A stretch of 64,000 nucleotides of DNA from Paragordius varius. Lineage: Eukaryota > Nematomorpha. Below are positions 21,624-35,400 of this stretch, one piece after another; positions within the stretch are counted from its first letter, which is position 1, and every line of letters starts with the position of its first letter. The position numbers and the translations under genes were made by a program. A model generated the notes under the pieces. It worked only from the letters and a program-made list of their open reading frames with translations, did not search any database and had not been told where the DNA came from. Location of the stretch: assembly GCA_964247055.1 (NCBI GenBank), contig OZ176052.1, positions 4,898,001-4,962,000 on the forward strand. Reading direction: 5' to 3'.

Positions 21624-24600
21624 GCTTTTCAGTTGATTTTATGATCTAAATATAATGATAACACTTGGATACACATTGGTCAATCCTTCGATTCAAATTG
21701 GGGTATAGATAGACCTTCTTTGTGTAAAATTAAATATTTATAAAAATATGGAATTAAATTAAAACCATGGCAAAAGCTTGTTATATACCATTAGTGAACC
21801 GAAAAATGAAAAATTTTTTCAAAACTTGATATTTATTATTCGGTTAAACCAAAAAGATTTTTTGAAACGTTTACTTCATTAGTTTTTTAAAAATATTAAC
21901 TTAAATATTTTAAGTATTTCAATTTAAAACAATGTGTTAATTTGTAGTAATCTTTCTATATATTTTAACAATACAATGATCCATTTTATATAATTTTTTA
22001 AGGAAATAAAGTTTATAACAGATAGATATTAAGAAAAGGGTGTGACAGGCATGGCCTCAACCGTTACCGTCCTCACGGACGATCCACAGACAGATATTAT
22101 TATAAAATTTTTCAAAATATACATAGCACACAACAAATATGATGAAAAATATATACTGATAATTTAAGCTAACGAGATTCTTATAGTGTTTATAAGGGCA
22201 TGAGTCATTAAAACACTTCTGCCTTTTCATTTTTCGCTTTACATATTGGTTCCAACATTTAAAAATTACTTAGAAACCATTGTTCTTATGTTATAGATAT
22301 AAAACATATATTTTTACAGTTTTATGACTTCTAGCTTTTGGGACAGCTTCCACGTTTACGAACAGTATTAATTATCAAGTTTTTTCTGGTTAGATGTAGC
22401 CTAGAAGACTTTTTATTTACATTTTTTAACCATAATACAATTTATTTGCCTGTTAAATAAAAATGGCGGCATTCCAGATAAGAATATTTTAAAATTTAGC
22501 TTTTTTTAAAATTTGTGTAGTACGCCTTACATAATTTTGAATTTTAATCTCTCTCTGTGATATAACGACAAAAGGTAGAGTGATAATATTTAAAATTATA
22601 TTGCTCAATATCGATTGATTGTAAAGTTTTCGCATATTCAGCTAAATAAGAAAGGATACTTCAAAATATTAATGAAATATATCAATAATATTTAAAAAAT
22701 ATTTATAACACTACAATTTTCGCATGTGGCCCCAAAAATCTCAAATTTGTAACCCCCTTTAAAATGGGTTAGTTGTTTTAATAATTCTAAACGGCCTATA
22801 AGACAATTATATATAAAATATATGCCTGATTATGAAATCAATTAACATTACAAAAAGTAATATTTTTATTTAAAATTTAATGACAAAATTTTGTTAAGGA
22901 TTTCATGGTATTTTAGAGCATGTTGTAAAAAGTATTGAATTATTTTATTATATTATGAAAACTTTTTTATATAAATCATACTAAACATTATCACCTAAAT
23001 TTGATTTGGTTTTTAAATTGGGTGAAATGTCAAAAACACAATTTATATCGATCTAATAATCGACATGCATTTGAATGTATCGGTAAAATTTTTTGATACG
23101 ATTCGGTTGAAAATGAAAATTGTCGAGCCGAAATGTAAGCCGTCACAAAAGGCGGTAAACTTCTTCGGATGATTTGGTATAACTTATAATTTATTGCAAT
23201 AAATAATGCTGAATTTGAATATTAAAAATTATTAATTAATCGCGTAAATTTTATGGGCATTTTACGAAATCAACACTTAAATACAATTTGGGGTAGTTTG
23301 TAAATTCAAAAATATATATAAAGGATATTGGATTTTAAATTATGCATACTTTATCTTTTAAGGTGTATGATTTAAATATGCAAAGTAAAATAAAATTTTA
23401 TCTCAAACTTTTTCACCATTTTTTAGATCTTTTTAATAACATAACAACCGACAAATCAGGTTTTGGTTAATTTGGTTTTAGAGAAAATCGTCAAATACAT
23501 AAGCTTTCTACCTTATGTTGTATAGCAGTGTTTAATAATTTAATTTTAAATTCATTCAAAAAAGTAGTTAGACAAGTTAGATCTGTTGGATACAAAACTA
23601 TTCAATATTGTCATCGACTACGAAAAAATGAAAATCATTCCGCAAGTCTATTACTGTTTTATTAAGACCCAAAAAAGAATTCTTTAACATATGATATTAA
23701 AAATAAATTCCATGTAAAACGTTTTTGTGTTTTTGTATATTTCAAAAATGCTGAGTAATAGGATTGCTTAAACTACATACTTGTTTTTAGTAACCTTTAA
23801 AGCAATGTGACTCTATTTAATTTTATCATTTATTACTATCAACTTAAAATGGAGCATCATAACAATTATATAAGATTAACTTGATGTGCAGAGCGATTTC
23901 CATAAAAAATATTTAAATCTTGTTAAAGGACAAAAACGTGTCACATCAAGTTTGATTGCAAAAACTTAAATACTAGAATTTAGACATACCAAATGTATCG
24001 AATCGATTAGGATAACTTAATTCTTAATGATATCAAATATTTTCTATTCATATGTATCAAATATAGCTTGTTTTTTATTAAAGTTTTAAATGCGATTCTT
24101 ATCATCGTTATTTAAATGTAAATGTTTTAGTGCATAAACTTCGGTTTTAAGGGCTTTAATGGAAGTGACATATAAAATTTATCAAAAAACATATATAAAT
24201 GAAAAACAACAAATTATACGCATACCGCGGCCCATGGGCCCATGCGGCCCTTTTTTGGGCCCTTATTTTAGTCTAAATTTCTGCAATTTACAGCCATAAA
24301 ATTTTTTCGGTATTATATGGTCGGGCCTTGAGACAAAGTAAATATTTTTTACGTCCTGTTTAAATTTTTTGGTGAATACCAGTGCCATAAATTAAACTTC
24401 TCCTTGGAAAAAGAATTCACTTTCATCTGAATATAAAAATGGCATCTAAGGAAAACCAACAGGAGATATATGTATTTATTCATATTTACCCGTTTCCTAT
24501 TCTGTTTTCTTGATAATTTAAATTTATAAATCATGATTATAGCCAATAATTATCCTATAATTTTTTTTAATATATAACACTTGGCGTCAATTTTTTTACA

Positions 24601-27600
24601 TTGTTCAATGATCCGTTAATAATAATTTGGGATTTATATATGCTGTCATGCGGATATGACAATATGTCAAGTTTATTCGTTTTTTAGGATGAAAACTACT
24701 TTTGTACAGTATGGCGTCTTTAATATTTTTTCGCTTTATATTTTCCTTATTTGATCTTAATTAATTAATTAATGAATTGTATTATTCCCATATAAAAATT
24801 TTAATAATAAATTTTGATTTGATTATTTATTTATCATATATAATATGTTATATATCTATTTTAGAAACAATAAAAGGTGTTAATCAAGCGCACCTATCTT
24901 ACATACATACACACAAAATTCCACAAATACTACGCCTTACTTTAGCATGTAAAAAAGTGAATTACACAATCAATTTAAAACAGTTAATTATACATTTTTT
25001 ATCTCTCACAGTTACAAAAAAAATTTATTTTAACTTTTACATTTTTACTTACCTGTCTCTATTGTTTTCACTTCATATGACTTTTTTTTTCTTTTAACCA
25101 ATTAGTTTTTTACTTAAATTTATTAGAATGAATAAATAATTGCAAACGAAAAATGAGGAAAATGTTTGATCTGAAACTGCTTTTTATTAGAATTTTCTGT
25201 TATTAAGTACTAAAAGATATTAACATAACTTTATTATTTAAATCTTGATTTGGAAGGAATGTAACGGAATATTGAGATTTTTTCACCATTTTTCTGATTA
25301 TTCATTATTCATACATATTATTAAATCACAACACAAAATATTGTTGATATTATCAAACATTTAAGTGTGCTTGCTTACTTACTTACCTAAATTACATTTA
25401 AAAAAAGTTTCTTATGCGCGAAAAGACAAATTTTCATTTGTAAAAATATTCATTTTTGGTTTTAATGAAATTATAACTTACATATAATAATTTCAATATA
25501 AATAAATGTTTTAAGTAAAACAATACATTTTATTTAATTATAAATTCATATTCTAACTATTATTTTATAATTTGGTTGTTCAGTTAACTATATGTTCCAA
25601 GATCATCAATCAATCAATTTTATCCTGTACCAATTATATATAAAAATATTACGTTTGACATATCATTCATTATTTTAGATAACTTTGTCCTGGAAAATAT
25701 TTCCCTTTGCTAAAAATTAATTTAATTGAAAGTTAATACGCTATCGATACATTAAAAATAACCCTAATCTCACATTCTTAGCCTATTTTATCCATTTTTT
25801 TGACTTCCTCCCATCTTTATTTGTTTGAACTCTATCAAAAAATTATACCAAACACCATTTATGCTTATGATATATAAAAATTATTATATCATGAATAAAT
25901 CTTATAATAAAACAATGATATATGGAAAGGGATTAAATCACTAACGATTTCGTAATAATGATATGATTTTAACCAAAAAAAGGGAAAGGCGAAAAAGTTA
26001 AACTACTTATAACAATAATACTTAACCACTTGTGTATTATAGTGTTAGCGAAAAGGATCGTTTATTAATGAAGAGGATAAGATATATAAGTCGACAAATA
26101 TATTTATTATAAAAGCATTAACCTTTAACTAATTTATAACACTTCCCTATTTTGTCACCTCTTTGTCCTTTCCTCTTATATAAAAAAGGAGGATATTTAA
26201 TCTTTTCCACTCCCTATGAACGCTCATCAGTTATAAAAGATTTATCCATCATCCAAATATAATCCCTCGTACAATCAAACAAACAAAAAAACCTATTATT
26301 ACATTATAACTAATAATATTCATATATATTTATAATGAATACTAATATTCAAGGTGAATATACTCAAAGAATTCTGTTCAAATTATAAATCCACCATACG
26401 AAGAAAAGTACAATACCTATCTAATTCTTCGCAATCTTAATTCTACTACGGCATTATGCGGCAAACCATGTCATTTTGTGTTTGTTATAGTTAGATAACA
26501 TTCTCTTTACCAAAGTTTACAATGTATAAAAAAAGATAAAGGGATAGATAATAAAGGTGTATAAAAAAACTTTTACTTTTACTTTTATATTTTTTTCCAT
26601 GCATGATCTGCTGATCATCAGTATAATTCGATTCCACCTCGCCATGCGCATATATAAATATCGTTAACATATCATTTAATAAGTTACTATAGTGTATTAT
26701 TATCACAATGATGATTTTTTTGTTTTATTGATATAATAATATAGTATGTTAAGGTCAAATGAGTGCATATATCCCACAACTTAATACTTATTATCATCTA
26801 TTGTGCCATCATTATAATAATGCAAAGGTAGAATTATATATGCAGAAGAAAACTGTACTTTCACCACAGTTTTTTGATTAAAGCTTTTTCTTTATATCCT
26901 TTGCTATTTTCGACAAGGCACATAATTATTCAAAGACCCTTCCATTTTGTGATTCTTTTAAATTATACCCTAAAACACAAACTCAATTGAAATATATATT
27001 CGTATCTCCCCATAAATCTCAGGTAATATATGTGATTATAAGAAATTTTCCTCTTTCTTAAAATATATTATGGAAATTATGTAAAAAATTTAATTAACCC
27101 TAGTATTAAGCATTTTGAAAAACTTTAATACATATGTTTATTCATAACTTTTTTTACCTGTAAAATTTTACAAAATTTGTATTTTTTACACCTGACCCAT
27201 TTTTAAATTCACTAGCTGTCGTTTTGCTTTTTCTGTTTTTACTTTATTTAAATTTATTTAAAAAAATATATATATATATATACATAAAACTTGGATTAAA
27301 ATGAGAACTACTTATAAAAATAATAGTTAATAATAGCTAATGAGAGGAAGCACAAGGATTTTCTTTTAAAATGACTGACTGACTATAAACTAAAAGAGGC
27401 ACATAAAATAATATTTAAACATGGTTTTTACAGCAGCTGATATATGAAGGCAACTTTTTACTAAGAATTTTTTTGTTAAATTGTGAATCATTAAATTAAA
27501 TTTAAATTAAAATTACATTTAACGTTTTAAAAAAAACGCATTTTTTTATCTTCTTTACACAGGTAAGAACATTTTTCTTTCTTTATTTTACAATTTTTCA

Positions 27601-29426
27601 TTTATCAGACAACAAGTTACAAAATCGGAAAAGGCGTACATATATGTACATGTATATTAAAATTGAATAAAATATCAATGTCATATCAGTTAAATAAAAA
27701 AAGAAATTTTTTCTTGTAGATAATAAAATGTTGTTCATTGTTAACACAAAACCTAATTTCTAGTAATTTCTATTAATTTCTATTAACTAATTAATTAATC
27801 AATTATATACACGAAAATTTTTAGTATAAAATAAATATTCCAGTAGAAAAATCGTATTACGTTTTCAAACATTTTACTCCTGAAAATAAGTGCTTTGCTA
27901 AATAACCATTATAATTAATTTAAACATTTTAGAGCTGGTTAAGTTAAATTTAATATTATTTTTTTAAAATAGTATTTATTTATCCAATTTAAATAATTAT
28001 TATTGTTAATTTGATAAAAGTTAGATAACGCCCATTAATATTATGGTGAATTAAAAATATACATAATATAAATAATCCCTTTGTTTTATAATACCTGTCC
28101 TAAATACGAAATAAAGATTTTTTATATATAAATAATAAATATATATTAACCCTTCTTTTATACTACTAAATACAAGCCTTTTAATATATTAAAAAAACAT
28201 ACAATATGAAAAATGGGCATAAATGTATTTTCATATTCATAAAAATATAATTTTTTATAAATAAAAAAACGATTATTACGATTAGGTGACATTAACCTAT
28301 TATTATTATATTATTAATTATGAGATATATATATTGCGACATTTCAATTTTTGGGATTATTTTTATGGGCGTTAACAGCTAAAAACAATGATTATATATA
28401 TTATTTATGTTATATATATTTTTCGTTTAAATATTTTTTTTAAAAACAAAAAAGTTTTAATCTGATTAATTGAATATGGCTGGTTAAATTAGGTCTAACG
28501 GGTTTATATCAATTTAATTTTAAACGTAATTATGATTGTGATTGAGATAACTCTTTAAAAATACCAGTCAAGTTAAACATATGTTAATCATGTGAATCAT
28601 AAAATTCATGGATATGAAAAAAGCTTTGAAATTTTTTTTGTTATTTTTATCATTTATAATAATTTTATCGAATGATTTTATTTTGCAAACTATTTAACAA
28701 GCATAGGAATTCCGGTAACGAACAGAAAGACCAATTATTTTTTGATCGTTTGAAATTTAATGTATTAATCATTGGTAAAATAGCTATAAATAATTTTAAA
28801 TGTTAAATTTTTATAAACTTTTTTGAATATTGCACACTATGTATGTATATTCAGTATTTAGCGTTTCTAGGTATTATAATGTATTACCCGTTTTTTGTGT
28901 AATAGTAGTATATTAATCCAAATTTAATGAAACTTTAATCTACAACGCCCAAATTTTACTTGTGATTTACATTATTAATACCTTAAAAAGTTATTAAAAA
29001 TGTTGCTTCTTTAATGAAATGAAAAAAAGGCGAATTTAAATCCATAAAAATTCATTAAATTATTGAATTTAAATAGAGCATGTACATCTAAAAATCGATA
29101 ACATTCACCAAATTTTAGCGTTTAATTGATTGAAAGAGCCAAGGATGTTTTTATAAAAAAAAGATTGACTATTTTTATGGTAAAATATACATTAACCACC
29201 CATGTTAACTAAAAACTCTATTTAACCATGATAATTTTTTGGATATAACTTAATTTAGCGGGGTATATTTGATTAAAAAATTCAATACAATCGATTTAGA
29301 TAACAGCAAGAGTCACACAATTACAATAGCAAATGATGGCAATACACTATGAAACATAAAATGAATATCCAATCTTTTCCCTAAAATCCGATAAAACACC
29401 ATTTTATTGATTATATACGTTTAAGA
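21624..29426. other. Gene-poor AT-rich region
   Basis: 7.8 kb with no exon that I can defend on either strand. The longest open stretch (24777-25097, plus) is a low-complexity Ile/Leu/Tyr/Phe string typical of AT-rich noise. Local oddities are a G/C-rich hairpin at 22038-22093, a G/C palindrome cluster at about 24226-24262, and A/T runs. The 5' regulatory regions of OTC (left) and of the next plus-strand gene (right) presumably lie at the edges. Confidence 0.5.
22038..22093 (-). other. Hammerhead-like RNA fold (degenerate core)
   Basis: Read on the minus strand: CTGTGGA, then the hairpin TCGTCC-GTGA-GGACGG, then TAAC, a short stem ACGG/CTGT and the triplet GTC followed by ACA, which can pair with TGT upstream of the core. 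The order and the GTGA-capped stem II resemble a hammerhead ribozyme (CTGANGA, stem II, GAAA, NUH cleavage site). At least two core positions differ from consensus, so an active ribozyme is unlikely. Confidence 0.25.
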
Positions 29427-32400
29427 ATGGGCCCATCAATTTCGGAAAAATCAATCGGAAATGAAGACGAATGGTTTTATCAAGGACATACAAAACAGAC
29501 AACTCTAGATAATCGTTTAAATTTAATGCATTACTTCTCCAATGATCCTAACAATAAAAACAATCTATCTTCATCTTTGCATTGGGTTAAAGCTTTCAAA
29601 CCAAAATTGGTGTTCACCCTTTACCTGTATCTATTCGTTTTTTGGGGCATTCATAAACATTCTCATGTCCATGCGAACATTCAAATCGAAGATGAGGTAT
29701 TTTGTCCAAATTTAAAATTCATATATCAAGCAAAACCTATTGATCAGTATAACTAAAAATAAAAAAATGATTTAAAATATTTGAGAAAAAGTTATTTAAA
29801 TTTTTTGGTATATTATCTACAATAAAATTGGCATTTTACTTGCAAAATAAATCAAATAAAAATTACAAGAGATTGAAAAAATAAATTGCTCTACTATCTA
29901 AAATTTCAAATTATTGGGTTGGTTTAAATGGTTTCACAATTAGCTATGTTCGGCTATTGATATTACTTGTACTTATTTATAACTATTTATTCTACCTATA
30001 GGAGAATGAGATTAAATAAAAGTTATATTAAAAAATCATTTTTTCCATTATTTAATAAAATTTTAATAATAAATCTATCCTGCTTTCTTTTAATTTTCAC
30101 CTTTACCTTCAATATTTTAAAACGATTTTAAGTAGTTTCCTATTGGCAATGTATAATTTTTTATATACACATTAAGTTGGGTTGTTTTTTTTATCATATT
30201 ATTGTTAATTTTTGGATTATTTTTCTTCTCTTTTCGTAGTACGGTCGATTATACCGTGTTGTAATAGTATTTAGATGCTTAATTAGTCTATGCTATAATA
30301 TATTTTAAGTTTTATTAAAATTATCATATACTAATTGAATTAACTCATTCATATTTTAATATTTTTATCCAATTTTCTGTTTTGAGAATTATTTATAACA
30401 GGTTATGAGATCTTTGGATTTAAAACGTTGTCGTAAAATGCGATACTTAGTCAAAAAATATCAAATAATTTTTATGAAAATTTTTAAGTTATACAGGACG
30501 GGGAATTGATGGTTTTCTTCCCACCATGAACTATTTTTTAGAAAATTTCAGGGTTATCAGGATATATTTGAGATATAATCGAAACAAAATGTTAATTTTT
30601 TTAACAAGCAAAGCTGTTCAATATCACCCACTACAATGCAAAAATCGTTTTTTAAAATTTTTTTAGTTAAACGACAAAAACCTTTCAATTTTAGATTTTT
30701 CTAATAATCCCAAATAGAAAAAGGAATAATTCATAAAAATTTGATGCATAGAGATTATAAGAGCTAAAAATGTAAAATTTAGTTGCAAAAACATTTTACA
30801 TTAAAAATCCATCCTATCTAATAATTTTTTTTAGATATATAGTCCCAAACACGGTAATCTCTTTTAAACGTCGGCATAATATCCTCCACAATCTAAAAAG
30901 AATCTAAAATATCAGTAGTGGGCTGATTTGGATTCTCTTTAAAATCGCTAAACTACAAATTTTATTTATAATTCGTTGATTGATTTTTACGGATCCTTTT
31001 TAATTTGAGGATTTGTACATTTGAGACTGTAGATGTCATATGGCAACGACTTTTGTTATAATATTTTACTAGATATTCAAACCCTAAAAACATTCCAAAA
31101 ATTTTTATGTAAAAATTTATTTATGATATGCAATGACAAACGTGAGGGGGAACCATTATTTCTTCAAATTTAATATTTATTTTATTATAGGTTTTTATAA
31201 CATTTTGGCTATGGCACATAATTTTATTAAAAACGTAACAATAAATTTAGGCTTACAATTTCTTAAATATTTATCAACTGCATCTAAGATCACTAAGCGG
31301 AATTTAATCAAAATACTTGGTAATGTCGCCCTAGTATCAATAATATATATATATATATAAAGCATATGGTAAAACTTATTAATAATAGTTAATTTTATCA
31401 GAATCAATAAATAATTTTGCTATAAGCTATCGACACAACTTTAAATTATTTAAAAATTTTATTAACATCTTTATTGGCTCAACTAGAAAAAAACAACCGC
31501 TTCTTTAAGGATTGTATTTTGATTTATTTTACAGATAAAATATATGTCTATTTGATTGCCATAAAATTATTATATTACAATGAAATTCCCATAGAATTTT
31601 CCGATTTTTTAAGGAATAATCATGATAAATGTTATGAAGGAATTGTACTCGGTGTGCATCATCAATATTGATGTTTTAGAAGAAAAGGAATTCACTTTCT
31701 ATCTCACACATTGTTAATAATTGTTTTGCTCTAATTTAAGTTTATTCTTCTTTAAGTTTTTTTAATTAAATTTTTTTCTAATAATAAATACTTTCTAATT
31801 CTTTAATTAATTTAGTAGATCTCTCGACTCAACGAAAAAAAAATTGTTAAAGTTTTTTTCATTCACATATAACTAAAACTTAGAGGATCTCTAAAAGAAG
31901 CACATACATCTAAAAAGGGAAAATATTTTTATTATAACATGATGACAATGATAATATATAGGCTGTGCACAATAAATCGATAGAAATATCTATTGTTTTG
32001 GTGAAAAATCTATGAATACAAAATAAATTACACATCTAATTTTGATCGTGAAAACTCGTGAATAATATTAACATTTTATCATTCAATTTGAGATAATGAC
32101 TTTCAATCTGAAATAAAAGTGAAATTAAGAATTAAAGGAATATCCATGATTAGAGTGTCCTCTTGTGAAAGATCACAATCAAAAAAGTTTTGGTTTAGAG
32201 AGTCTAAGCGTCTATCTAAAATAATAATCCTTATTTCTACCAAAAGGTTAATTTGATGCATCCATTATTATAAGCATATTATTTTCAATTATATATGGTT
32301 GATTTATTTATGTGAAAAGATAAGTTTTTAGACCTCCATAATTATTTTTCAAAACAATGATCTCTGTGATCCATAAAAATATTGTTAAAACCAATTAAGT

Positions 32401-35400
32401 TCAAGGTGACAATTTTTACTAATTGCAACATTGGAATGAACTCTTCTATGAGTAAATTATTTTACACCTCGCATTTTCAAAAAGATGTTGGGCCGTCCGC
32501 CGCATTTCAAAAAATATATAAATAATTAGGTGATGATGTGTTTTTGTAGACTAAGCATGCGTATTAATTAATTTATTATATTTGTATAGGAAAAACTGAT
32601 TTTACTTAATAAATTAATTATTATTTATATAAAGCTTATGAGACCTTGATTTAAAATGATTTATGATGTACCAATAAAGTGCTGAAGACGGACATCGCAT
32701 TTTGGTTATTTAAACATCTGTTTTTTTTACAGGTTTATATACCACACATTCAAATAATTAATTACCTTTTAAATCAGGGGTGTCCACAAATAGCTTTTCA
32801 GGACCTAATACACGAAATATATGAACATTATAAATGCTTTATTAGATTTCAAACGTAAGACTGTAAAAAATACTGTATATTTTGACAATTTTTGCTAGTT
32901 TTTGCCCCAATTCGAAAAATTATTTTAATAAAATATTTTATTAAATGATCATTTTGGAGGGCCGCGCGTCGAACATTTACTGTTTTAAACCATTGTGACG
33001 AAATATAAGTAAAAAAGTATATTGTTAGTTTTAAATGGATATTGCCAATAGCATTTTAGAGAAAATTGCACCATTTTTGGCCGCAACAAGACACTGGGAA
33101 AAAAAAATATATTTTTTATGCACCAATAATCTGTTTTCTTTACCCTAAAAACTATCTAACAAATTAAATTAATGAAATATTAGCAATGTATTTTATACAA
33201 TCTATATTATATGCATCACATTTATTCATTCCCATTAATCGTTAAAAATTTGTTAAATACAGACGTACCAGATATTATTTTAATTTAATTATTTTTGAGG
33301 AATTTTTACGGCTAGAATCATGAATAACCGGACAAGTTTCCGCTTCCAGTTTTAATGAATTATTCATGTATTGCTAAAATATATCATATCAACTATCAAA
33401 AAGCGCCTCCTATGTTCAAACATTTTTGTTTTTATCGATTAAACAATGATTTTTTTATAATGTATTAAATTTTTGAGTTATTGCTAAAGTCTTATATCAT
33501 CCAAATATATACTGAATTATTTATAATCAATGCTTGTATCTTTTTTTATTTGTTGTTCAAGAATATTCAATTGACACTGTTACGGCATTTACACGAAGAA
33601 AATCCACACATATTTCCCTCATACGGTAACTATAACGTTTTCTTTAAAAATATATATATTTTGAAAATAATATAACCTTTTTATTTGACTTTTATACCAA
33701 AGATATTGATCATAATGGCATTTCGCTCACTGACCCAATGTTTGAAATCGATGAAAATAATTTTGATTACCTTGTTATACCATCACCAAATAAGGATGGG
33801 GAAAGATCCAAAAAAATGAGAGACAACAGTAGAAAAAAACGTAAAAAACGGGACCTAGAGGTTCAAATCATTCCAGATCCAAATCAAGTCATATTACCGG
33901 ACAATATATATCAATATTTGAAACAAGAAGAACGGAATAAACTTAACCTATCTTCTACGGGCACGAATAATGATGATGAATACCTCATGCATCAATTACA
34001 TCCAGATTCGATCGCTAGTAATCAGGATCTCCCCAAAAAGTTTATATATGAGTATCATCAACAACAACAACACAGTTCCAATAACAACAATAAAGGCCGC
34101 CCTCTAGACCACTTGAACCCCAATATGAATATAGGTGATTCTATCGTATATCAACCCGATTTAAATCAAAATTTACATTCGTACACCAATCTTAGGCGTC
34201 AAAAACCGTTAGGTTTTAAGGCTGAACTTAAAGGACGAAAGGCTAAATCAATGAAACAACAACAACATAAACAATCATCTTCTGGTATGACGCCGCACCC
34301 GCCAACCTCTCAAAGAGTTAACATCAAAATTTTTGATAAAGATTTCAATCTCACCCTTCACCAAAATGATAAGTTAGTTGGTCCAAATTTCATATATGCC
34401 CTGCGTAATGGTAGCCAAGTGAAACAATTGGCCGTTAGAGTCCCAAGCTGTTATTATAAAGGATATAATTCAAATGCCAATAGTAACAATAAACTTCCAT
34501 CCTTATCCATCAATGATAATATTGCTGTTCAGCAGAATGGGAATGGAGGGAATTTATTTTTCGATGGGCAAAATGCCGAAGCGCTTAGCATCAATGTTCA
34601 AAATCAAAGTTTTATTTTTCCGGCTGACGCTCAACTAGATATAATAAATAATGATGGTACCACTGAACATATGGCCGCCTTAAGCACTTGTAGGGGAGAA
34701 TTGGTAATACTATTAATAATCAATTCATATTTTTTGACTGATGATTCTAATTTAATGTTTTACTACTTTTTTGTGGGCTTTTATAAACTTATTGAGTTTT
34801 GAAACAATTTTTTTACTTTTTAAAATGTCAAGGAATTCTAATTAAGGTCCGGAATGCTATTTAGGATATTGGTCTTGTTTTTGTATTTTCAATAATATGG
34901 CCCAAACATAACAAAAGCACGTTGGAAATAGTTCCTTTTTTGTGTGTAGTTATGGCAAATAGAATTTATTATTTTCGAAAAAGGATAATCAATAGCTATC
35001 GTCGGAAATACATATAGTGGCAATGTTATGGTTCATCCTTTTCATGTCTTTCTGTTTCAGTTTTTTTATCAATGCAAAAACTTCAAACAAATTATTTTGT
35101 AATTATATATACATTTAATTATTTTATTTTTTTACATAATCTATAAAAAAACTACGATATATCAAAATTTTGAACTTAATATAATTATAAATGACTAAAA
35201 TTTATGCATTTTCAGTAACAAGATTCACATGATTTTAATTTTATGCAATCTTTCTCGTAACTTTCATAGCGCGGATATGTAAGAGATGACAAAGATGGTT
35301 CCCACTATTACATACACCCCATGAATCCGCAAATTATTCATAGGACAAAAAGATCCCTAAAAAATATATATTATAAACTCAACTCAACCAATAGTTCAAG

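Noticed and set aside
24777-25097. 106-codon plus-strand open frame
   Set aside because: Low-complexity Ile/Leu/Tyr/Phe/Ser composition with TTTTTTTTC at the end; looks like chance in AT-rich DNA, no family signature.
26491-26706. Minus-strand 71-codon frame
   Set aside because: No splice context or family resemblance, biased composition; likely chance.
30838-30905. Minus-strand 24-codon segment after an acceptor (EDIMPTFKRDYRVWDYI)
   Set aside because: Too short, no partner exon found, and it lies antisense in the presumed ADAMTS intron; noted only.
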